A stretch of 64,000 bases of DNA from Bartonella sp. M0283 (lineage in GTDB: Bacteria > Pseudomonadota > Alphaproteobacteria > Rhizobiales > Rhizobiaceae). The notes beneath the pieces were generated by a model that saw nothing but the letters and a program-made list of their open reading frames with translations, made no database searches and was not told where the DNA came from. Of the stretch, positions 34,167 to 43,164 are shown one piece after another (the first letter of the stretch is position 1; each line of letters starts with the position of its first letter). The stretch is taken from assembly GCF_016100455.1 (NCBI RefSeq), contig NZ_JACFSK010000001.1:186001-250000 (forward strand), in the 5' to 3' direction. A program made the position numbers and the translations under genes.

Positions 34167-35678
34167 TCAACATATCTTCGATAATTCGTATTCAAACCGC
34201 TTTTTTATTTTTCGTCTTAGGCCACTTATTTGTTTCTGTATTGGTTTTCCGAAATCATCAAATATTTTAGATGCTCGCTTTGCATAAGTGTTAAAAGTCC
34301 AATTATTATAATCACGGTTTTTTTCAAAAAACCGTTCTACGTTACCAAATGATTGATATAAGTTCTCAAAATTGTATATTTTTAATATATCGGGCATCGA
34401 CTTATCACTATAACGTTTTTTTAGTGATAATGCAGTAGCTCGACACCTATAAGTAATTTTCCGATGCAAGTTACTCATCGTTTTATCTCTTATAAAAACG
34501 TTCTTACCGTCAAAACGAAAACCAAGATATTCAAATGGCTTTGTCTTGGAATTTAGTTTATATTTCGTTGACGCTTTATGTACAATTACGCTTTGTACGC
34601 TGCCATGAGATATAAATTCGTGGATAGCTGATTTTTCTTCTTTTATTTCTAACTGAAATTGGTTTTTGATTGTGGAACATATTTCTTTTTCAATTTGCAA
34701 GACGGCGTTATAATCAAAACGCCCGATTATAAGTATGTCGTCAGAATATCGGAAGTATTTTGCTTCGTATTTATTACATAGCTCATGAGCATATTTATCA
34801 AATTCAAATAAGTATAAATTTGCAAGTAAATCAGACATTGGTGCGCCCTGTGGAATACCTACTTCTGTTGTATTTTTTTGTATGAGAGAGGGGGTGCCGT
34901 CATCACCGGCAATTTTTTGTCGAAAATCTTTAACGCTGCATAACTGCCTGGGGATATTGCTGTGCTTCAATAAGTATCCCTCATAAATGATACCTCTACT
35001 ATTTTTTTTATTCCCGTAAAAGCCCAAGCGCTTATAGGCACTTAACAAATCGACGAACGCATATTTTGTAACAGCTTTGAACACATGATAATGATCATTT
35101 GGGAGTTTGTGACGAATTAACGCATCATAATAATCATCAGGTAGCGTATTGACTTGCTTGCCGTCTGAACATTCTTTATTCAGTTCTTGATTTTCTAGTA
35201 ATTCCAGCCAGGCGTTGTAGAGTAATTTATGATTTATATTTTCAAAAAAATTGCTAATGTCTAGGGAAATCGTGAAGCATTTTTTTGAGTCTCTAATGAA
35301 TTTTATTGCGTCATATGCGTAGTCAATATTGCAACATCCTCGATGCGTTTTTTCATTTATTATTCGTCTGTAAGCTAAGACCGATTGTTCTAGATTTACT
35401 TTTTTTAATTTTTCTTCATAAAGAACTGAAAGCATATGCCGATAATATGAAAAAATGCAGCTATCTAAATGTGCAGCATACCGGATAGGGCGCTCCTTTA
35501 TTTTTCCTTTCTCGCCCTTTTTTGAAAAAAGATTTGTGCGTTGATCATATTTTAGAAAAGGAAAGAATGCGTGTTTTGCTACCGCCTCATGATCTCTCAC
35601 GATTTTGTCAATTGTAGCGAGCGAAGGTATCGCATCGAAATGTGGATACTTTTTTATTGACGGCTTCCAGTTTGTCAT
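34167..35678 (-). CDS. Stand-alone reverse transcriptase, probable defence RT
   Basis: RNA-directed DNA polymerase. I start it at ATG 35678 (MTNWKPSIKKYPHFDAIPSL; 503 residues), though a frame with an upstream GGGGGGAAG and ATG 35720 is possible. Polymerase motifs are in order: ERPIRYAAHLDSCIFSYYRH, motif A FTISLDISNFFENINH, motif B GIPQGAPMSDLLANLYLFEF, motif C YFRYSDDILII with the two catalytic Asp, and FEYLGFRFDG after it. It has no maturase, endonuclease or integrase domain, and no group II intron is seen. That places it with the unknown-group or DRT-type antiviral RTs; the subtype cannot be set by eye. It lies in AT-rich DNA between two 246-bp direct repeats. Confidence 0.85.
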   Translation of the reverse strand: MTNWKPSIKKYPHFDAIPSLATIDKIVRDHEAVAKHAFFPFLKYDQRTNLFSKKGEKGKIKERPIRYAAHLDSCIFSYYRHMLSVLYEEKLKKVNLEQSVLAYRRIINEKTHRGCCNIDYAYDAIKFIRDSKKCFTISLDISNFFENINHKLLYNAWLELLENQELNKECSDGKQVNTLPDDYYDALIRHKLPNDHYHVFKAVTKYAFVDLLSAYKRLGFYGNKKNSRGIIYEGYLLKHSNIPRQLCSVKDFRQKIAGDDGTPSLIQKNTTEVGIPQGAPMSDLLANLYLFEFDKYAHELCNKYEAKYFRYSDDILIIGRFDYNAVLQIEKEICSTIKNQFQLEIKEEKSAIHEFISHGSVQSVIVHKASTKYKLNSKTKPFEYLGFRFDGKNVFIRDKTMSNLHRKITYRCRATALSLKKRYSDKSMPDILKIYNFENLYQSFGNVERFFEKNRDYNNWTFNTYAKRASKIFDDFGKPIQKQISGLRRKIKKRFEYELSKIC

Positions 35679-36414
35679 TTGATTTTCGAGGTACGAAAGG
35701 GGGGAAGCTAATGGTTGCATCCAATGTGTACTTCCCCCCAACTGTAAATGCGAGCTCTTGCGAACTCTAAACGACAATCAAATTAAGTCGAATGACTATA
35801 GTTGTGAACGATTTCTTTCAATCATCGCGCAACTTAGCTATTGCATAGCATACCTGCATATCAACCTAGAGGTCCAAATGAACATATTGTTAATATTGCC
35901 GCTATATTCTGCTTATAGCTTAGTTGACAACTATAATAGAAACTCTGAATCCAAAACGATCCAGATCGCTAAGTATATAGATAATATGTGTCAAAAAATC
36001 AAGGATGTTTTTGTCAAAAAGAATATTTTAAATCATTATCGACAATATTATTAATTTTTTTAACGCATAGATATGAACCGTATTAAAAATGAAACAAATT
36101 ATTTAAATATATAGAATTGTATAATAAATTATATTAAAATAAATAACAAAAGTTAGTATGGTAACATTGTTAATTGTATATTTAAAACTCAAATAAAAAA
36201 ATAAATATACGTAAATAATGTTGACAGAATATTGTTCTATTTAATTCTTTTCTACGGTGTTTTTTATATGGTCAGATGTCCTTTTAGACATGCACTTCCT
36301 ATAAATTCAATTTTAATTAGGCGCTGTTTATTGGAGCACATCTTTTTCGTTCTTTCAAAGCAAAAGGCCTCCTGTTAAGCTTCATCTGTCAAGCTAAAAA
36401 TAGACCTCGCTAAC
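35679..36414. other. AT-rich region upstream of the reverse transcriptase
   Basis: About 735 bases, very AT-rich from 36050 to 36230, without a convincing protein gene. A 98-codon forward frame (35758-36054) has no recognised features. Several defence RTs use a structured RNA encoded directly upstream, so this stretch is the place for one. TTGACA at about 36220 could belong to a forward promoter. Confidence 0.5.
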
Positions 36415-36660
36415 AAAATAGTCTTTCCTGCCAAACAACAGAATTGCAACAAAATCATAAAATTCCATTCGCAATATGATTTTCCCGCCACTTAAGAAAA
36501 TCCGGTTAGAAAATAGAATACTTGTTGCGCCATTAGGGTCATTAAAAATTTAATGACCTTTATTGGCAAGGAAAAAATGCCGGTTCAGCGCATTGAGCAC
36601 AAGCCTTGTTGCGCCGACAAGGTGCGGCAATTCGAGATCTTCCAGCACGATATATTGCAA
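36415..36660. repeat. Direct repeat copy B (about 246 bp)
   Basis: Overlaps the 3' end of the phage gene at 36550 and the 135 bases after it. Copy A lies 2.86 kb to the left, in the same orientation, on the other side of the reverse transcriptase. The right boundary is sharp: homology ends after TATATTGCAA at 36660. Confidence 0.92.
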
Positions 36661-37155
36661 GGCGGCATAAAGGTTATCAATTCTGTTATCGAATTGCGCT
36701 TCCTGAATGGCTTCCCTCGCGGCAAGATATTGCTTTTTTGCGCGCTTGCAAAATGCTTCATAAAGTTCGGGATTGGGCGTGCTGTTAAAATCGTCGTAAT
36801 AGGCGGCAGGTGAAAGCAATGCCTTTTTATAATTGTTATCAACCTCGATAAATTTCAGCGCGGCATTGTACTGGTCTTCGCTAATGCCACCGCATTCGGG
36901 ACCGGCCAAAAAAAGCCTGCCGATATAGGTGGAAGCGCGCGGGTCTTTTGCCTGTTTTTCGGAAAGGCCGGTGTGCTTTGCACGCATCAAAATGGCAAGA
37001 CGGTCAATCGCCTCGCGCGGTTTTTTTGCGCGGCTGCGCCTGCCATTCGGTTCGCGCGCAATACCTTCGATACGTGGCCTTCCGCGCCCGCGCTTGAGCC
37101 GGAGTTTTCCCGCTTTTGAACGGGCTTTCAATCTGATAATTTCAACTTCCTGCAT
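36550..37155 (-). CDS. Conserved-type phage protein normally next to small terminase
   Basis: A 201-residue protein. The basic N-terminus (KLRLKRGRGRPRIEGIARE) and RSRAKKPREAIDRLAILMRA look DNA-binding. The middle, DPRASTYIGRLFLAGPECGG followed by EDQYNAALKFIEVDNNYKKA, is a pattern I recall from rhizobial prophages, where such a gene lies just before the small terminase. Here the small-terminase-position gene is 13.5 kb away, showing where cargo was inserted. Its 3' end is copied at 33553. The actual role is unknown; regulation of late genes or packaging are possibilities. Confidence 0.7.
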   Translation of the reverse strand: MQEVEIIRLKARSKAGKLRLKRGRGRPRIEGIAREPNGRRSRAKKPREAIDRLAILMRAKHTGLSEKQAKDPRASTYIGRLFLAGPECGGISEDQYNAALKFIEVDNNYKKALLSPAAYYDDFNSTPNPELYEAFCKRAKKQYLAAREAIQEAQFDNRIDNLYAALQYIVLEDLELPHLVGATRLVLNALNRHFFLANKGH

Positions 37156-37340
37156 GGTTAAAGCCTTTCATAATCGCTTTTTATCGCGTTGTTGTTTGAA
37201 GTGTTGTTGTTTGAAATCTTGTGGTTCGCGTTTTTGCCGCCCCAAAAAACCATTGGCCTTTTCATAAATGTCCCATACCGTCACACTGTCCCATCTCGTC
37301 CCATCTCGTCCCACATTGTCCCATTCTGTTTCATCCGGCT

Positions 37341-37994
37341 TCATTGAGCGCGCATTTCTTTTGCGGGGCGGGAAACGTGCTGCCCTGTTTCATGTTCTGT
37401 TGTTTTGTTTTCGCTTGTCATCGTGGTTTGGTGGTGACAGGTCAGTTTTTCTTCCCGCGCTTCCGGGATTAAAACGTCGTTTGGTTCTTCTTCACCGGCT
37501 CTTAAAAGCCGTTCCACATGGTCGATTTTCAACCATTCTGTTTTTTCGATATGTTCGCAAAAAGCGGCGAGTTCCGGCGCTGTCGGCATGAAGGTTTTGT
37601 TGAAGCCTTCCGCCTTGCCGCGAATAATCAGAAGCACCGATTGCATAATGGCAAAGCTGCAAAAGCCGGAAAGCGCAATCATATAGGATTTGGCCGCACT
37701 TTCCCCGTCTAAATCACGGGGCAGCCGCATACCGCCCGAAAGCAGCAAAAACTGGTCCATGATTTCGTCGCTTCGCGCCTTTTTTAAAAGTGTGTTTTTT
37801 GCTTCCTCAAGCGTGTGCCTGATTGTTGCAATTTGAGCGTTTGTCGGTTTCTTTCCCGCCTTGAAGCGGGGTGGAAAGCCTTCACCTGTCGTGAGGGAAA
37901 CGAGTTTGGCAAGCGTCAAATCGAGGTGCGAGGCGGGCCATCGCATCGGTAACTTTTCTGGCAGTTGATCTTTTATCATATTTAAATTTTGCAT
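37341..37994 (-). CDS. Phage hypothetical protein, replication region
   Basis: A 217-residue mainly helical protein (PASHLDLTLAKLVSLTTGEG, ATIRHTLEEAKNTLLKKARS, FCEHIEKTEWLKIDHVERLL) with a polar C-terminal tail. The start is uncertain: Met-1 (37994), Met-6 (37979) or Met-17 (37946) would overlap the upstream gene by 113, 98 or 65 bases. A segment FPPRFKAGKKPTNAQIATI is followed by a hydrophobic patch (FCSFAIMQSVLLII). No known domain is recognised. Its place after the replication-like gene suggests DNA replication or early control. Confidence 0.65.
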   Translation of the reverse strand: MQNLNMIKDQLPEKLPMRWPASHLDLTLAKLVSLTTGEGFPPRFKAGKKPTNAQIATIRHTLEEAKNTLLKKARSDEIMDQFLLLSGGMRLPRDLDGESAAKSYMIALSGFCSFAIMQSVLLIIRGKAEGFNKTFMPTAPELAAFCEHIEKTEWLKIDHVERLLRAGEEEPNDVLIPEAREEKLTCHHQTTMTSENKTTEHETGQHVSRPAKEMRAQ

Positions 37995-38889
37995 TTTTTC
38001 GCTCCATTACGGGGGCCGGTTGGTCATTCCAGCGTTCCTGATTGAGAAACGTTGTCGGGTTAAGCCAGGGGCGGTCGGGCGGCTTGTCGGCAATATAGCG
38101 TTGAAGCCCCGCCATAATGGCGGCAAGACTGTCTTTTTTGCGCGCTTTCAAAAACGCCGTTAATGCTTTCGGCTTGCCGCATTTGTTCGGGAAAGCAGGC
38201 CAGAAAATTTCATGAAATTCGGCTTCAAAACTACGTTTTTCAGGGCGCCTCTTTGCAAGCTCTGAAACTTCGTTTTTTTCAAAATTTTGGCTTCCAAAAT
38301 TTCCCGAAGGTGAAGGCAAAAGCGGCACACCCGCGCTTTCTCCGGAAGCTGACATTGCGCCCGAAACTTCCTCCTTTTCAGCCGCAGACAACGTTCCGGT
38401 GATTTCTAAAAGTGGTGCACTTTCCGCTTGCGGAAAAGCGGAACCTTCTGACAAGGAACAAGCCTTGTCCTTGGGCAAACTCACGGCAAAAGAACAAGCT
38501 TTCTCCGGCTCGCATTCCGTAGGGATTTCCGTTAAATTTTTAATCCCGCAAGGGGAGAAACCGTGCCCGCCTTTTTTGTCTGTTGGCTCTTCGACAAGCG
38601 CATCAGACGACGTTTCAGAGAAAGCGGGAAAGGGGTTATTTTCTTTAAGGGGGTGTGGGGGAACCTTTCTTTTAGGGGAAAGGGGTAATGTTTCCTCGCT
38701 GTTACAATTTTCCTCTTGTAACGTTACATTGTTTTTCCGTGTCAGCCTGAAACGGCGCACACGCTCGCGTGTACGGGCACGGCGTAAGTCTTCCCGCTCG
38801 TCTATATCGGCAAGAAGTTCAAGAATGGCCGACATTTGTTCGGTAGAAAGGTTCAAACCGGCAAGGCGGCGCAGTGTTGACGAATCCAT
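37882..38889 (-). CDS. Putative phage replication protein
   Basis: With ATG 38889 (GAGAGAG nine bases ahead) the product has 335 residues. The N-terminus reads MDSSTLRRLAGLNLSTEQMS, then EREDLRRARTRERVRRFRLT, which resembles phage and plasmid replication-initiation or helicase-loader proteins of rhizobia. A long low-complexity middle (about 60-230) is rich in Ser, Glu and Pro. The C-terminal block (EFHEIFWPAFPNKCGKPKAL, GLQRYIADKPPDRPWLNPTT) is typical of phage replication proteins that begin with a helix-turn-helix and end in this Trp-rich domain. It is the first of the leftward early genes. Confidence 0.68.
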   Translation of the reverse strand: MDSSTLRRLAGLNLSTEQMSAILELLADIDEREDLRRARTRERVRRFRLTRKNNVTLQEENCNSEETLPLSPKRKVPPHPLKENNPFPAFSETSSDALVEEPTDKKGGHGFSPCGIKNLTEIPTECEPEKACSFAVSLPKDKACSLSEGSAFPQAESAPLLEITGTLSAAEKEEVSGAMSASGESAGVPLLPSPSGNFGSQNFEKNEVSELAKRRPEKRSFEAEFHEIFWPAFPNKCGKPKALTAFLKARKKDSLAAIMAGLQRYIADKPPDRPWLNPTTFLNQERWNDQPAPVMERKNAKFKYDKRSTARKVTDAMARLAPRFDACQTRFPHDR

Positions 38890-39277
38890 TTTATAAAACT
38901 CTCTCTGCCTTGAAAAAGGTTGGTCGGCCGCACAATTGACGCACAAAAAAAACCGATAATTCCGGAGGAAAAACGGCTTTGAAAAGGCGTCCACTAAGAA
39001 GTGCTAAAGCCTTGCTTTTTCGTGTCACATCTCTGATTTTTTCGCTTGCGCTTTTTGCGGACAAGCAGACTTTTGTTGCGCTTAAAACAATGCTTTTAAA
39101 AATTCGGTTTGATTTTTGTTGTCCTGCACGGGCAAAATTTGGCGCGTTGAAACAAAGCCTTTTGACAAAAACGGAAAGGCTCACCGGTTTAAAAATGGCG
39201 ATTGCTATTGCCTTGATAAAAACAACAAGTTGTTTAACTATTTCATCAAGTGATTGATGAAAAACAAAGGAAAAAGA

Positions 39278-39568
39278 ATGCCCGTTATTAACCCGATACG
39301 ATCTGCCACAGTCAATGCAGCAGCCACACCGGAAGAAGTCGCATTCCGTTTGTTCAGTATTATTGCCGGTGCTTCCGAAAATACGATTGATAGCAAAGAT
39401 ATTCTGCCGCTTTTTGCCAAATGTATGATTGCTGTCGGCAAACCGGAAAATATCCTTGCCGAACCGCAGAAATATGATGTGACACTCGAAAACACCAATG
39501 CCAGAAAAACTTCTGCCGAAGATGAAGGCTCGCCAGACAGTGCTTTCGAGAGTGGCAAGAACGAATAA
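39278..39568 (+). CDS. Small forward-strand phage protein
   Basis: I start at ATG 39278 (MPVINPIRSATVNAAATPEE), with AAAGGA at good spacing; an in-frame ATG pair at 39254 is upstream. The 96-residue product has a helical first half (EVAFRLFSIIAGAS, SKDILPLFAKCMIAVGKPEN) and an acidic tail (EDEGSPDSAFESGKNE). It is the only forward gene between the leftward replication genes and the repressor, and would be expressed separately. No family is recognised. A longer leftward frame (39988-38891) covers the same DNA but looks like its shadow. Confidence 0.6.
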   Translation: MPVINPIRSATVNAAATPEEVAFRLFSIIAGASENTIDSKDILPLFAKCMIAVGKPENILAEPQKYDVTLENTNARKTSAEDEGSPDSAFESGKNE

Positions 39569-40131
39569 GCATAATTTGCTTTTGTTAAGAAAAAATCGGG
39601 ATAAAGAAGAAGTGCGGGAAAAAAACGTTCGGGATAATAAACGGGGCGCAAGCACCGTCAGCCCGCAACAGGCGCTTCCTCCGGCGGTTTCAAATACACT
39701 TTGAAGTTTAAATACGCTTTGAAGCTTGCCAGAAGAAGGCGCAACGCAAAAGCCGCACGTCAAGGCCTCTTCGCTTTTAAAAACATTTTCCCCTGCGGCT
39801 TCATCATCTGCGGCTGCTTTTTCGGTTGAAGCTTCTAAAGGCCAAGTCAACAGTGCGGGCTTGCGGCTAAAGCAGTTCACCAGCTGTTTTTCATGCAAAA
39901 CATAAGTGTCTAATGATCGTGACACGCCAATATCTGACAACACGCCAATATCTGATTTGTCCATTTGTTCCACCCCGAAACATGGCAAATACGCCGTCTA
40001 AAAAACTTGCAGGAAAGCGCACACTGCACCTTCGATCTCTTACCCGCCACTTTTAAACACTAATAATGTTATAATACACTCAAAAGTAGCGTATAGTTGT
40101 ATAACAACATCATTTATAGCAGATTGTCAAC
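39569..40131. other. Intergenic region ahead of the repressor
   Basis: No supported gene. ACACGCCAATATCTGA occurs twice in tandem at about 39925-39955. The far end (40060-40131) is the promoter and operator region of the repressor gene. Confidence 0.45.
40096..40108. promoter_or_regulatory. Operator-like palindrome before the repressor
   Basis: GTTGTATAACAAC is a perfect palindrome with three central bases, placed 60 bases ahead of the repressor coding region. A related AATGTTATAATACAC lies at about 40065, where TATAAT could serve as a -10 element. Autoregulation of the repressor would explain it. Confidence 0.55.
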
Positions 40132-40167
40132 ATGATTTATGTTTATTATTCTGACATAATGTATGTT

Positions 40168-40911
40168 ATGGACACGATGGGACAAAGATTGCGCGAAGCA
40201 CGGCTGAAAGCGGGCTTTTCATCTGCGACGAAAGCTGCGGATGCAATTGGCGTGAGCCATTCGACCTATCGGGCACACGAAAACGGGCAGAATGATTTTA
40301 GCCCTGAAGACGCGGCAATTTATGGGCGCAAATTCGGCGTAAGCGCATCTTATCTTTTGACAGGTGAGAATGCCGCAAAACACAAGATTGTATCGAGTTT
40401 TGACCCTGATATTCCTGACCGGATTGATAGCGATGTCAAAACACGGTTGCAGTTGAAAGATGGTGAAATTCCCGAAATTGATGTCAAGGCAGGCATGGGC
40501 GCCGGCGGGGAAATTATGATCGTCAACGGTGCCAAGAATGCTGTTCAGATTTCGACAGAAGTCATACGGGATTTTTGGCGTTTGCCGGAAAGCCTCTTGG
40601 CAAAACTCAATGTCGTCGCGTCCAATGTTGCCGTTCTTCCCGCTTATGGGGATAGCATGTCGCCCACCATTCATGATGGCGATGCGGTGTTTATCGACAT
40701 ATCGCACCGCGTTCCGTCACCTCCGGGAATTTATGCGCTGGCTGACGAGCTCGGCGGAGTTATCATCAAACGGCTTGAAATAGTCTCCCGTCCCGGTGCG
40801 GATGAAATCGAGGTCGAGGTCATATCGGATAATCCCCACCATAAACCGCGCATTCTGAATTTGAGCGAAATCACCATTCTTGGCCGCTATATCGGCCGTT
40901 TTACCCGCTAA
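40168..40911 (+). CDS. Phage repressor, HTH plus S24 (LexA-like) domain with intact Ser
   Basis: CI-type repressor of about 247 residues from ATG 40168 (MDTMGQRLREARLKAGF); ATG 40177 and 40132 are alternatives. The Xre helix-turn-helix covers about 5-60 (KAADAIGVSHSTYRAHENGQ). The S24 domain (about 120-247) has the catalytic Ser in PAYGDSMSPTIHDGDAVFID and the Lys in GGVIIKRLEI. This is the only S24 protein in the region with both members of the dyad, so the only one expected to cleave itself with RecA and to release the prophage after DNA damage. Its last ~70 codons are repeated twice downstream. Confidence 0.9.
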   Translation: MDTMGQRLREARLKAGFSSATKAADAIGVSHSTYRAHENGQNDFSPEDAAIYGRKFGVSASYLLTGENAAKHKIVSSFDPDIPDRIDSDVKTRLQLKDGEIPEIDVKAGMGAGGEIMIVNGAKNAVQISTEVIRDFWRLPESLLAKLNVVASNVAVLPAYGDSMSPTIHDGDAVFIDISHRVPSPPGIYALADELGGVIIKRLEIVSRPGADEIEVEVISDNPHHKPRILNLSEITILGRYIGRFTR

Positions 40912-41425
40912 AGCCGGAACATTTTACAAAACATCGGCATATCGGATGTGCCGACATATCACACCGCGTTCCGTCGCCTCCTGGAATTTATGCACTGGCA
41001 GACGAGCTTGATGGGGTTATCATCAAACGGCTGGAAGTTGTTTCCCGTCCCGGTGCGGATGAAATCGAGGTCAAGGTGATATCGGATAATCCCCACCACA
41101 AACCGCGCATTCTGAATTTGAGCGAAATTACTATTCTTGGCCGCTATATCGGTCGTTTTACCCGCTAAAGCCGGAACATTTTACAAAACATTGGCCTATC
41201 GGATGTGCCGACATATAACACCGTGTTCCGTCGCCTCCCGGAATTTATGCACTGGCTGACGAGCTTGGCGGCGTTATCATTAAACGGCTGGAAATTGTCT
41301 CGCGTCCTGGTGCGGATGAAATCGAGGTCGAGGTGATATCGGATAATCCTCACCACAAACCGCGCATTCTGAATTTGAGCGAAATCACCATTCTTGGCCG
41401 CTATATCGGCCGTTTTACCCGCTAA
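40679..41425 (+). repeat. Tandem 257-bp copies of the repressor 3' end
   Basis: Stops at 40909-40911, 41166-41168 and 41423-41425 are exactly 257 bases apart. Each unit has the last ~70 codons of the repressor and a short spacer (AGCCGGAACATTTTACAAAA). Both downstream copies lack a start, yet keep the reading frame, with almost only synonymous changes; the third codes for the same residues as the parent gene. Confidence 0.95.
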
Positions 41426-42603
41426 AAAAATTGACATAAAATAGGTGCCAAAAGCATCGGCATGTCAAATGTTTATGTCTGGTCAAACAGGCCTTATAGC
41501 CGGATAGTCGAGGGAATGTCATCACAACAGGATATCCAAAACCAAAAGTTTTCCTGAACCCGATCGCTTAAAGTCAGCTATTGAAGCAGCCGATTTAATG
41601 GGGCGATAATTGTCGGGACTTCATCTGATGAGGCAGAATTTTTAGCAAGTTGATTTTCTTACACTGCATGTCTTGATGTGAGTTTTAAAGCTACACGATT
41701 ATTTCAAACACACATTGCCGATGGCAGATTTTCTCTGGTCTATTTTTCAATGCCTGATTTTCAATGCCAGATTTTTCAATGCCCGATTTTCCTTCTGTTT
41801 GATTTTTCAGTGTCGGTTTTTCCAACATCGTGTTTCTTGATGCGCTATTTATTGCTGTCGGATTAAGTCAAACAAAAGTCCGCCGGATTTCCTCACGCCG
41901 GATGGAGCTGGTCGGGCGCATAATTTTCCAATGTCCGATTGGTAATTCAATCGTTCGAAGCGAAATAATTTTAAATCCGTATTGCCGGTATCAAACTTGC
42001 TTTTGCTCGATCACGTTATTGAAAACGGGGTGATAAATTATCCTTTGTTATTGGCACCACGCTTTATTTTTATCCCCTGATTTTTTAAACATCGGTTGCT
42101 TTCACGCTCAACTTGTTGGTGTCCGAGCTTCCGTTGCCGGATAAACGGAAGACTTATGTTTAAAGTGCTTTATTCAGTTGACCGCTATATTTCCTTCCCT
42201 CCACGATCTATTCATTTTTAATCAATCGTCCAAGCAACAGAGCCTCTAATAGTTTTTTGTTGTTTTGATTGGCTTGTTGTTCCGCTTGGAAGTCGCATTC
42301 ATTTATAAAATTCCTTATTTCGAGGAGAACTTCGTCGATATTCTTCTTCGCTTCCGGTTAATTAGCCGGTTCAACTTTGATTTTTTACCACAACCATCCG
42401 GTTTTTTAAAACAATATAAAAGTCGAAAGCAAAACCATCAAAACAACCAAGTCTTCATGGTTAAACGATTCGTTTGTTGATGAAGTCCAGTAAACTTTCA
42501 ACACAAAATATGTTGACATTAATCATGTCATTTTTTTACGATTCCCCCGTTAAGCGTGTTGAAGCTTATGGTTTTGTGTCCAAACAGGCGAGGGGTGGGT
42601 GGA
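41169..42603. other. Mostly non-coding part of the immunity region
   Basis: After the repressor 3'-end copies, 1.1 kb holds no supported gene. Degenerate repeats of TTTTTCAATGCC(T/A/C)GATT lie at about 41740-41825. Inverted TTGACAT/ATGTCAA half-sites occur at 41431-41468. Composition is AT-rich throughout. Confidence 0.5.
42514..42530. promoter_or_regulatory. Operator-like inverted repeat TGACAT-N5-ATGTCA
   Basis: Lies about 75 bases before the start of the gene at 42604 and overlaps a TTGACA -35-like hexamer. The half-site recurs at 41431-41468 (wider spacing) and, as TGTCATGACA, at 43490. Confidence 0.5.
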
Positions 42604-43164
42604 ATGAAAAAGCCTAAAAATCATGGAAAAACTTTAAAGCCGCAAGCCGGATTTCTTTGCCACGCTGATGACCAAAAAGGCTCGCCCGACAATGGTTCAA
42701 GCACTGACGAAGAAATGCACCCGCCGTTCGGTAAAACTGACGTTTCTTGCAAAGAAACAAGTCGTGCAGAAAGAGATCACGGGCAGAGCAAACGTGCCGA
42801 TGTAACATGTAAAACTCTAGATGGTCGAAAACCCGAAGGGAAAAATCATAAAAAGCCCGTTAATCAAGCCCAAAATGCAGGAAGAAAGCAGAATGAAAAA
42901 GACCATTTCTCGTGGGGCGATATAAAGTATTTTTTGAAAAGTTTGGAGCACCATTCGCGGGCAGAAAAAGTCATGGCACTTGCTTGGAAACTTTATCGTT
43001 CAAGCCCGATGACGGATGAGACATTCGATCTTTCAAGGTTTACCCTTTTCATGCGCACGGCGCAGGCAGAAGTAGACCACGAAAACGACCCGCCAATTAC
43101 CATGAGCCGTGAAGAAATCCTCTTTATCGGCTCTGATTGCGCCACCAGACCGGACGAACATTAA
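42604..43164 (+). CDS. Hypothetical immunity-region protein
   Basis: I use ATG 42604, which follows GGGTGGGTGG; the frame is open 16 codons upstream. The 186-residue product has a polar, probably disordered first half (Lys-, Asp-, Ser-rich) and a folded C-terminal part (about 112-186): HFSWGDIKYFLKSLEHHSRA, then EKVMALAWKLYRSSP, then DLSRFTLFMRTAQAEVDHEN. A decayed copy of this C-terminal part lies at 48286, so the gene belongs to a small family in this genome. No function is known; the place among repressors suggests regulation or superinfection control. Confidence 0.6.
   Translation: MKKPKNHGKTLKPQAGFLCHADDQKGSPDNGSSTDEEMHPPFGKTDVSCKETSRAERDHGQSKRADVTCKTLDGRKPEGKNHKKPVNQAQNAGRKQNEKDHFSWGDIKYFLKSLEHHSRAEKVMALAWKLYRSSPMTDETFDLSRFTLFMRTAQAEVDHENDPPITMSREEILFIGSDCATRPDEH

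Noticed and set aside
34167..35678. Retron or group II intron reading of the reverse transcriptase
   Set aside because: No msr/msd-like inverted arrangement could be drawn, and there are no maturase or endonuclease domains or intron ends. A DRT-type label without subtype is the safe limit.
35758..36054. 98-codon forward frame upstream of the reverse transcriptase
   Set aside because: AT-rich chance frame without start signal; more useful to regard as possible non-coding RNA region.
38891..39988. 365-codon leftward open frame
   Set aside because: Cys- and Phe-rich text typical of a shadow; it overlaps the forward gene at 39278, which has a good Shine-Dalgarno sequence.
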